Of a stretch of 6,041 nt of DNA, positions 1 through 3,883 are shown one piece after another. The notes under the pieces were generated by a model that was given only the letters and a program-made list of their open reading frames with translations, did not search any database and had not been told where the DNA came from. The stretch comes from an uncultured Acetatifactor sp. (GTDB lineage Bacteria > Bacillota > Clostridia > Lachnospirales > Lachnospiraceae). Positions within the stretch are counted from its first letter, which is position 1. Each line of letters begins with the position of its first letter. The stretch spans positions 1-6,041 of the forward strand of contig CAJTMX010000071.1 in assembly GCA_910577235.1 (NCBI GenBank), given 5' to 3'. The position numbers and the translations under genes are program-made.

Positions 1-60
1 TCTCACGTTTGCCCTCATTGCCATCCTCATTAGAAGATTTTAAACAGGCTCTTAGGCGAG

Positions 61-180
61 ATGTTCGACACGATGTTTCCCCTGCCCAATGAAGTGTTCC
101 AACTTGGACTCAAAGTGGATGATCTGTTGGTGTACCTTTACCTCCAGTATCAAAAAGGCGTACGGAGCAGTCAGTGCTGA
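61..180 (+). pseudogene. Truncated HTH (HTH_36-like) protein, N-terminal fragment
   Basis: This is a 39-residue reading frame beginning MFDTMFPLPNEVFQLG and ending ...RSSQC then TGA. It aligns without gaps to the second winged-helix module of the full protein encoded at 2137-2880 (its residues 101-135), with 13 of 35 identities including the LPNE and VYxYL blocks and the final Cys. Proteins of this kind continue through a CxPSY motif into the recognition helix. Here the codon after Cys is TGA and the next would be Pro, after which resemblance ends, so the DNA-binding helix is missing. The ATG at 61 has only a weak upstream AGG (54-56). I read it as the remnant of an element-borne HTH regulator or replication-initiator-like gene cut at about position 180. 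A genuine short peptide cannot be excluded. Confidence 0.55.
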
Positions 181-308
181 CCAGGGCGGAGGCGGACGTC
201 ATGATCGCCAAGATCGCGGCATTCATGAAGAAAAACGATAATGCCGTTGGCGCCCCTGCGACCCGGGCCGGCGTTGCCCGACGCACCGCATCCATGATCG
301 ATGGGTGA
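174..308 (+). CDS. Small unassigned protein or 3' gene remnant
   Basis: The frame stays open from 123 to the TGA at 306-308. A GTG at 174 preceded by GGAG (164-167, 6-nt gap) would give 44 residues, starting with LTRAEADVMIAKI after the initiator and ending RRTASMIDG. About three quarters of its codons end in G or C, which resembles real coding sequence in this window. It overlaps the stop of the truncated HTH frame by 7 bp, in a different frame. The stop lies 15 nt before the hairpin at 324-366, consistent with the end of a transcription unit. I do not recognise the family: no membrane segment, signal peptide or cysteine motif is visible, only an Ala-rich amphipathic N-terminal helix followed by a basic tail. 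It may be the 3' end of a longer gene joined to the HTH fragment by rearrangement. Confidence 0.35.
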   Translation: MLTRAEADVMIAKIAAFMKKNDNAVGAPATRAGVARRTASMIDG

Positions 309-323
309 TCGCACATAACCAGA

Positions 324-366
324 AGATAAGCCGCATCGCAGACAGGGTCTGTGATGCGGCTTATCT
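324..366. terminator. Long stem-loop, probable transcription terminator
   Basis: AGATAAGCCGCATC (324-337) is exactly complementary to GATGCGGCTTATCT (353-366). The stem continues inward with one G-U pair through 343/347, giving about 20 bp with a 3-nt loop. No U-run follows on either strand, so Rho-independent activity is uncertain. Its position just after the stop at 308 suits a plus-strand terminator. A small mobile-element end or an RNA hairpin are alternatives. Confidence 0.5.
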
Positions 367-522
367 GTCGCCTTGCGAATAAATGCGTTCTATCAACCAG
401 CCGTTTCGTTCAAACACTATATTTAGATGCCACTAAGCAAAATTTTGAAACAGCGGTTTTTTGCCAGGGCTAAAAATTCATCTGCAAATTGCACCAGCGT
501 CTACAAAGAAAAAGCCGCCGCC

Positions 523-1602
523 TCACAGCTGATTCAGCTCCCTCCTCAGCCGCTCCGCAATGGTGGCCTTCTCGTCCTGCGTCTTCGCCCGCTCATACGC
601 TGACAGGGCCTCGTCCCGGAGCCGCTCGGACTCTGTTTCCCACACCAGAAAATCTACCTTTGTCATGGCGCCCTTTTTCGTGCGGGCAAAGTATTTTTTA
701 TAGGCCCGCTGGTGGATGGCCCAGATCTCGTTGTTGAGCACCTTGGCCCGGAAGCTCTTGGCGGAACCCACCTCCCGGCAGGTCTTTCCCTCCCCGCTGT
801 TGGGCGCGGGCTGGTCGCAGTAGTTGTAGCTGACCCCCGGCATCTGCAAGAACCACCGTCCACAGTTGGCGCACCGCTTGGGGACGAAGCCCCGCTGCAG
901 GCCCCGCATCAACTCCACATAGACGAAATCTTTGAGCCGGTCAAAGTACAGCTTCTCCACCAGCTCGTGGCTCCCCTCGTCGATCTCCAGCACGGCGTAC
1001 TGGATGTTCACCTGGGGCGCGTCCACCTCCGATGACTGTCCAAGACTCACGCCGCTCACAAAAGCGTCCAAACAATTTTCATAGATCTGCTGGGCCAGGG
1101 GAAGCTTTCTCTGGCCCTTCTTTTTTTCAAAGGCTCTCTGCTGGAACGCCTCCGTTAAAAACCAGGCGTACCTCTCCTGGATAAAGCGGACGGCGCCAGC
1201 CTGTTCCCGCATATAGGCGGCATCCTTTTTCCCATCTGAGAGGATATACGCTTCAAAGGCGGCCCGCGCCTCGCCGACTACAAAACACTCCACGGGCAAT
1301 TCGTTGAACTGCCGCAGGTCAGACAGGAACAGGCGAAAATAAGGGAGAGAGGACAGATCCCTCACCGCGTCCATAAATGCCCGCGGCGCTGCTTGGGCGT
1401 CCTTCTCCTCCATGGCCTGTTTCAAAGCAGAAAGCGTGTGTTCGTATGGCGTGACATCGTAGTTCAGCAGCTCGGTCAAGGTCTCACCGTAAGGATGGGG
1501 CGCTGGGTCATGCTCCACCCAGTAGGCACTCTGTCCAAACTGCACTTTGACGTGTGTGCGTGGCCGATCTATGTCAAACAGGTCTTTTCCCAAAATGCCC
1601 AT
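523..1602 (-). CDS. DUF6076-like protein with four-cysteine zinc-ribbon-like motif
   Basis: This 359-residue cytoplasmic protein has no signal peptide or membrane helix. The start ATG (1600-1602) is preceded on the minus strand by GGAGG with good spacing. The N-terminal two thirds are mainly helical and charged. Near the C-terminus is a cysteine cluster: CANC at residues 244-247 followed by GRWF, then C262 (YNYC) and C275 (KTCREVG), with a basic SFRAKV segment after it. This layout resembles CGNR-type zinc fingers, in which four cysteines bind one zinc and a following basic helix contacts nucleic acid. The ending is a long charged, coiled-coil-prone tail (residues 322-359). I recall the overall sequence as the DUF6076 family of Firmicutes, whose function is unknown. 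It is transcribed divergently from the HTH operon across a 322-bp gap, suggesting cargo or a separately controlled regulator. Family assignment is fairly confident; a nucleic-acid-binding role is inference. Confidence 0.8.
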   Translation of the reverse strand: MGILGKDLFDIDRPRTHVKVQFGQSAYWVEHDPAPHPYGETLTELLNYDVTPYEHTLSALKQAMEEKDAQAAPRAFMDAVRDLSSLPYFRLFLSDLRQFNELPVECFVVGEARAAFEAYILSDGKKDAAYMREQAGAVRFIQERYAWFLTEAFQQRAFEKKKGQRKLPLAQQIYENCLDAFVSGVSLGQSSEVDAPQVNIQYAVLEIDEGSHELVEKLYFDRLKDFVYVELMRGLQRGFVPKRCANCGRWFLQMPGVSYNYCDQPAPNSGEGKTCREVGSAKSFRAKVLNNEIWAIHQRAYKKYFARTKKGAMTKVDFLVWETESERLRDEALSAYERAKTQDEKATIAERLRRELNQL

Positions 1603-1668
1603 CGCTCCGCCTCCAGTAGATAATGTAGCTCACGCAATAGTGTATACGTCTATATGATACAAAACCTA

Positions 1669-1697
1669 TTGACGAATGTCAAGCGAGATGATAAGCT
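1669..1697 (+). promoter_or_regulatory. Weak candidate promoter with overlapping dyad
   Basis: TTGACG (1669-1674) lies 17 nt before TAAGCT (1692-1697), giving a good -35 but a poor -10 match. The -35 forms half of the inverted repeat TTGAC-GAAT-GTCAA (1669-1682), a possible operator. It would fire toward the leader and HTH genes. The same intergenic space must also hold the promoter for the divergent DUF6076 gene, which I could not locate convincingly. Confidence 0.25.
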
Positions 1698-1748
1698 GGA
1701 AAAGCAAAATAGAGAATGAAGTTCAGGAGAGCAAAAGCAAATTTTGCA

Positions 1749-1897
1749 GGCCGCACCTCGACAACTGAATACCCACCACCGAAAGACATACTCCCTGGGA
1801 AAAGTACCGCCAAGACTCTCAATACGGGATGAGCGTACCAACAGGGTGAAAACGCCCCAGCAAAACTCTGGGACAGGAACGAGTACGGCGTGTGGCC
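1749..1897 (+). ncRNA. Candidate structured 5' leader RNA upstream of HTH operon
   Basis: GGCCGCAC (1749-1756) pairs with GTGTGGCC (1890-1897; one G-U), and the adjoining CTCG (1757-1760) pairs with CGAG (1880-1883), closing a region of about 150 nt. Inside are two further hairpins. CCCTG (1793-1797) pairs with CAGGG (1842-1846) and encloses GTACcGC/GCGTAC (1804-1810 with 1833-1838, one bulge). CCCAG (1856-1860) pairs with CTGGG (1868-1872) around a 7-nt loop. Unpaired A-rich and GAAA-like segments lie between them. The RNA would end 27 nt before the HTH start codon, a typical place for a cis-regulatory leader. It matches no riboswitch class I can name. Individual helices of this length can arise by chance, so the claim rests on their nesting and location. 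An ATG-initiated frame across the region (1744-1938) looks non-protein-like. Confidence 0.35.
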
Positions 1898-1924
1898 AAC
1901 AAAAATTCAATGAAAGGAATCGAA

Positions 1925-2140
1925 ATGAAGTTATCTGAGTACAAAAGTTATGACGATCTGCCGCTGTTTCTGAATGCGGCAACAGTGGCAAAGGTATTAG
2001 GCGTGTCGCCGTCCAGCAGTTACGAGTTAATGCATGAGCCAGACTTCCCCGTCCTCAAAGTTGGGAATCGAATGATGGTTCCCAAAGAGAAATTTGTGGA
2101 ATGGGTAGGCCAACACACCGGCGGAGGTACTGGCCGGTGA
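1925..2140 (+). CDS. Small excisionase/MerR-type helix-turn-helix protein
   Basis: This 71-residue protein is a single winged-HTH DNA-binding domain of the excisionase-like (HTH_17) type. Residues 14-38 contain the helix-turn-helix (LFLNAATVAKVLGVSPSSSY). The wing strand follows with FPVLKVGNRMMVPKEKFVEW (41-60), the usual 'vG...r.vpk..f..W' ending of this family. I chose ATG 1925 because AAAGGA (1913-1918) sits 6 nt upstream; in-frame GTG 1892 and ATG 1910 lack a comparable site. Its stop overlaps the GTG start of the next gene, so the two are co-translated. Proteins like this act as excision directionality factors or as transcriptional switches on integrative elements. No integrase lies nearby in the window, so a role in excision is inferred and regulation is equally possible. 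Confidence 0.85.
   Translation: MKLSEYKSYDDLPLFLNAATVAKVLGVSPSSSYELMHEPDFPVLKVGNRMMVPKEKFVEWVGQHTGGGTGR
2123..2128 (+). promoter_or_regulatory. Ribosome binding site fixing GTG start of winged-helix gene
   Basis: GGAGGT lies 8 nt before GTG 2137, inside the end of the preceding gene. It selects that GTG over the in-frame upstream ATG at 2101, which would overlap the preceding gene by 40 bp and has no such site. Confidence 0.7.
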
Positions 2141-2880
2141 GAAAATACACTCCGCTCGTTGGATGTCTCAAACGCAATCCAAGGCACTCCCGATTTCCTA
2201 TTCCCAATGTGGTGTGGAAGTACAAACTCAAACCAATTGAGTTTGTACTTCTGTCCTACCTCTGCTGTCAACACTCCCATGACAGTACAAATGTATCTCC
2301 AGAAATGGTTGCGAAGGGCACCCACATGACAGTGGTCACAGTAAAAAAGTATCTGGCCAGCCTGGTTGGCAGAAAGCTCACCACAGATGAGGAGTGGTTT
2401 CTCGCTCCCGCTTTCCAACACGCTGGTGACAGAAAGTTTTTCACTTTGCCCAACGAAATTTTTCTGCTGAACCTTCCGCCTTCTGTGTTCATGGTGTACG
2501 CCTATCTGCTGCTGATTGAGGATCGCCAGACGCACACCTGCCATCCCAGCTATAACACCATCGCCGCTGTAACAGGACTGGTAAAGAACACCGCAATGAA
2601 AAGTATCAATACGCTTCTGGAGATGGGTCTTATCGCTGTGGAGCACAGCAGTTATTTCGACCAGCGCGGGATGAAGTGGACGGGCAATAACCTCTACACG
2701 ATCCTACCGACGCAGGTGGCGGTTGATCAGTTCCATCAGAGGCAGCTCCACCAATTGGAACTGGATGCAGAACGCAGACGTGTCCGCAAGCGGCAAGAGA
2801 CACACGATCACCGCCATTCGAGGGCAGTTCTGTTTAGCCCGCCTGCTCCGGGAACCTCCGCTCCAGCGCCAGCCACATGA
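2137..2880 (+). CDS. Two-module winged-helix (HTH_36-like) element regulator / replication-initiator-like protein
   Basis: This 247-residue cytoplasmic DNA-binding protein starts at GTG, overlapping the previous stop by 4 bp (GTGA), so it is translationally coupled. It contains two related modules. The first, residues 20-81, opens FPIPNVVWKYKLKPIEFVLL with a helix-turn-helix around 54-80. The second, residues 101-167, opens FFTLPNEIFLLNLPPSVFMV and carries the CHPSYNTIAAVTGLVKNT helix-turn-helix typical of HTH_36 proteins. The wing region ends GNNLYTILPT (183-192), followed by a basic helical segment (200-228) and a Pro/Ala-rich tail. Proteins of this type are common on clostridial conjugative and mobilisable elements, next to an excisionase-like gene, as here. 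The role, whether transcriptional control of transfer genes or initiation of element replication, is not established by the sequence. A 15-bp inverted repeat lies within codons 27-39. Confidence 0.8.
   Translation: MRKYTPLVGCLKRNPRHSRFPIPNVVWKYKLKPIEFVLLSYLCCQHSHDSTNVSPEMVAKGTHMTVVTVKKYLASLVGRKLTTDEEWFLAPAFQHAGDRKFFTLPNEIFLLNLPPSVFMVYAYLLLIEDRQTHTCHPSYNTIAAVTGLVKNTAMKSINTLLEMGLIAVEHSSYFDQRGMKWTGNNLYTILPTQVAVDQFHQRQLHQLELDAERRRVRKRQETHDHRHSRAVLFSPPAPGTSAPAPAT
2217..2251. repeat. 15-bp perfect inverted repeat inside coding sequence
   Basis: GAAGTACAAACTCAA (2217-2231) and its exact complement TTGAGTTTGTACTTC (2237-2251) are separated by ACCAA. The repeat falls within the first winged-helix module of the gene at 2137-2880. 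It could act as an mRNA hairpin, an operator bound by the encoded protein, or a recombination/replication site. No U-run follows, so simple termination is unlikely. Confidence 0.75.
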
Positions 2881-2888
2881 CCCAATTT

Positions 2889-2910
2889 GAGAGCCTGCGT
2901 TGGGGCTCTC
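2889..2910 (+). terminator. Weak hairpin after HTH operon
   Basis: GAGAGCC (2889-2895) pairs with GGCTCTC (2904-2910) across an 8-nt loop, beginning 8 nt after the HTH gene stop codon. There is no following U-run, so it is at best a weak terminator or an mRNA 3'-end protector. Confidence 0.35.
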
Positions 2911-3069
2911 TCAAGTCAGCGCCCTTGTTTCGCACTGTAAGCCCGTTTGTTGCCCTCCTGTAGACTGGGTGGCATCCGTGCACCTCCCAGCCCGTGAAGC
3001 GCGGCGTTGGCCCCTGTGTGGCCCGCTGTGGGAGGGCGGGTCGTGTAGGGCCGGACAGCGGAAAAATGT

Positions 3070-3097
3070 GCCACGCTGTAATCAGTAAGAGCCACGC
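3070..3097. repeat. GCCACGC direct repeats 21 bp apart
   Basis: GCCACGC occurs at 3070-3076 and again at 3091-3097. The 21-bp period equals two helical turns, so a dimeric DNA-binding protein could contact both on the same face. The motif is short and may be coincidental. Confidence 0.3.
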
Positions 3098-3129
3098 AGA
3101 CACGGGGCGAAGGGCAGCGCAGACGGGGG

Positions 3130-3166
3130 TCCCCGCCGCAACCCAGCGCAGCGGTTGCGGTGGGGA
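3130..3166. repeat. 14-bp stem-loop
   Basis: TCCCCGCCGCAACC (3130-3143) pairs with GGTTGCGGTGGGGA (3153-3166) with a single G-U, around a 9-nt loop. It is one of the two most stable structures in the non-coding region. It has no T-run and is not adjacent to a gene end, so a terminator role is unlikely. Confidence 0.6.
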
Positions 3167-3190
3167 GAGGAGGAGCGGCGGAATGAGTGA

Positions 3191-3212
3191 GCCCTGCCGC
3201 TCGCGGCGGGGC
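3191..3212. repeat. 22-bp near-perfect palindrome
   Basis: GCCCTGCCGC (3191-3200) pairs with GCGGCGGGGC (3203-3212), with one T-G pair and only TC between the arms. It could extrude as a cruciform or serve as a dimer-binding site. Confidence 0.55.
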
Positions 3213-3252
3213 GAGGGATATGAAGCCTGCGACGACGACAAGCAGGATAAAC

Positions 3253-3277
3253 GCCGGCGTCACAAGTGACACCCGGC
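3253..3277. repeat. Imperfect inverted repeat centred on GTCAC-AA-GTGAC
   Basis: GCCGGCGTCAC (3253-3263) and GTGACACCCGGC (3266-3277) pair with one bulged base and one wobble; the core is GTCAC-AA-GTGAC. A further GGTCAC follows at 3279-3284. This is a plausible protein-binding dyad within the candidate oriT. Confidence 0.5.
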
Positions 3278-3286
3278 AGGTCACAT

Positions 3287-3305
3287 CGGCCCGCAGTGCG
3301 GACCG
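3287..3305. repeat. Short imperfect palindrome
   Basis: CGGCCCGCA (3287-3295) mirrors TGCGGACCG (3297-3305) with one C/A mismatch and a single central G. It is followed by TTTT, so it could alternatively be a weak terminator-like hairpin. Confidence 0.4.
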
Positions 3306-3345
3306 TTTTAAGGGCTTCCGGGACTTTCCCGCGGGGCTCTTAACA

Positions 3346-3428
3346 GGCGTCTGTTTTCGGCGAAAAACTGGCCAGTGGCGTCTGTTTTTCCACAAATACA
3401 GCCGTCCCAACGGTTTGGGACGGCGTCT
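3346..3428 (+). repeat. GGCGTCT direct repeats flanking palindromes
   Basis: GGCGTCTGTTTT occurs at 3346-3357 and 3377-3388, and the core GGCGTCT again at 3422-3428. Between the first two copies lie the palindromes TTTTCGgCGAAAA (3354-3366) and ACTGGCCAGT (3367-3376). Repeats with central dyads just upstream of mobilisation genes resemble binding sites for a relaxosome or autoregulatory RHH protein. Confidence 0.5.
3401..3424 (+). repeat. Perfect 10-bp hairpin with CGGT loop upstream of mob operon
   Basis: GCCGTCCCAA (3401-3410) and TTGGGACGGC (3415-3424) are exactly complementary around CGGT. It lies 21 bp before the GTG at 3446. Its placement suits an oriT hairpin recognised by the relaxase or an mRNA leader structure controlling mob translation; a T-run does not follow. 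Confidence 0.65.
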
Positions 3429-3439
3429 ATCAAGGGTTT

Positions 3440-3445
3440 GGAGGT
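3440..3445 (+). promoter_or_regulatory. Ribosome binding site abutting the annotated GTG
   Basis: GGAGGT ends directly before GTG 3446, leaving no gap, so it cannot serve that codon. It could serve TTG 3458 with a 12-nt gap. GTG 3446 would have to use the weaker AAGG at 3432-3435. The true start is therefore either 3446 or 3458. Confidence 0.5.
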
Positions 3446-3883
3446 GTGAAAGACACTTTGAGTACAGAAAACAAGGATCGGCTGGCCCTGCGCATGAAGC
3501 CGGACACCAAGCGAAAAATCGAGCAGTGGTACAAAGCGGCTGGCTGCCGCAGCAAAAACCAGTTCGTGGAGCAGGCGGTGAATTTCTACGTGGATCATCT
3601 GGCCGTCCAGGACGACAGCGGCACATTGCCCAGGGCAGTACTCTCGTCCCTGGATGGGCGGCTGGGGATGTTTGAAGATCGGATGGCTTCCCTGATCTAC
3701 AAGCATACGGTGGAGCTGGACATGATGATGGGCATCCTGGCGGACAGCTACGAACTCACTGAGGAGGATCTGCGCCGCCGGCGGGCGGAGAGCGTGCGCA
3801 ACGTCAAGAACACAAATGGGCAGATGCCTTTTGAGCAGAAGGTCCGCGCAGCCAATGAGGCGGAGGATGAATGGCCCGATTGA
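3446..3883 (+). CDS. Ribbon-helix-helix mobilisation accessory protein (MobC-like)
   Basis: The protein has 145 residues from GTG 3446, or 141 if TTG 3458 is used. Residues 11-52 form a ribbon-helix-helix DNA-binding domain: a beta strand RLALRMK, helix A PDTKRKIEQWYKAAGC, and helix B SKNQFVEQAVNFYVDHL. RHH proteins bind operators as dimers through the paired strand. The rest is helical, with a Met-rich hydrophobic segment near 92-98 (DMMMGIL) that may mediate oligomerisation, and an acidic C-terminal tail. The gene overlaps the relaxase start by 13 bp, so the two are translationally coupled. This is the usual arrangement for a relaxosome accessory factor, which binds oriT, helps the relaxase nick and often represses its own operon. 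Its likely targets are the repeats at 3346-3428. The mobilisation role is inferred from fold and neighbour; I do not assign a specific gene name. Confidence 0.75.
   Translation: MKDTLSTENKDRLALRMKPDTKRKIEQWYKAAGCRSKNQFVEQAVNFYVDHLAVQDDSGTLPRAVLSSLDGRLGMFEDRMASLIYKHTVELDMMMGILADSYELTEEDLRRRRAESVRNVKNTNGQMPFEQKVRAANEAEDEWPD

Larger units (their letters stand above)
2881..3445. other. Non-coding hairpin-rich region, candidate oriT / transfer control region
   Basis: These 565 bp between the HTH gene and the mobilisation genes contain no frame that looks like a protein. The region is GC-rich and holds at least five stem-loops (3130-3166, 3191-3212, 3253-3277, 3287-3305, 3401-3424), several perfect short palindromes and two families of direct repeats (GCCACGC, GGCGTCT). 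In mobilisable elements the origin of transfer usually lies directly upstream of the relaxosome and relaxase genes and consists of such inverted and direct repeats beside a nick site. The position and content fit that description; no known nick-site consensus was recognised. Confidence 0.5.

Noticed and set aside
2..43. Short hydrophobic reading frame ending LIAILIRRF at the left edge, like a membrane-protein C-terminus
   Set aside because: Only 13 codons are visible, so a gene end cannot be told from chance.
110..316. Minus-strand frame of 68 residues
   Set aside because: No ribosome binding site, atypical composition, and antisense to better plus-strand frames.
438..464. AT-rich palindrome CAAAATTTTG and a GCAAAA/TTTTGC pair
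   Set aside because: Short, AT-only symmetry expected by chance; no gene end or start next to it.
1744..1938. Plus-strand frame of 64 residues across the leader region
   Set aside because: Low-complexity Thr/Asn/Gln/Arg content, no ribosome binding site, and overlaps the start of the well-supported HTH gene; better explained as a non-coding leader.
2900..3675. Several frames on both strands across the hairpin region
   Set aside because: Composition is Arg/Pro/Gly-rich from GC-rich DNA, no convincing start sites, and no recognisable domains.
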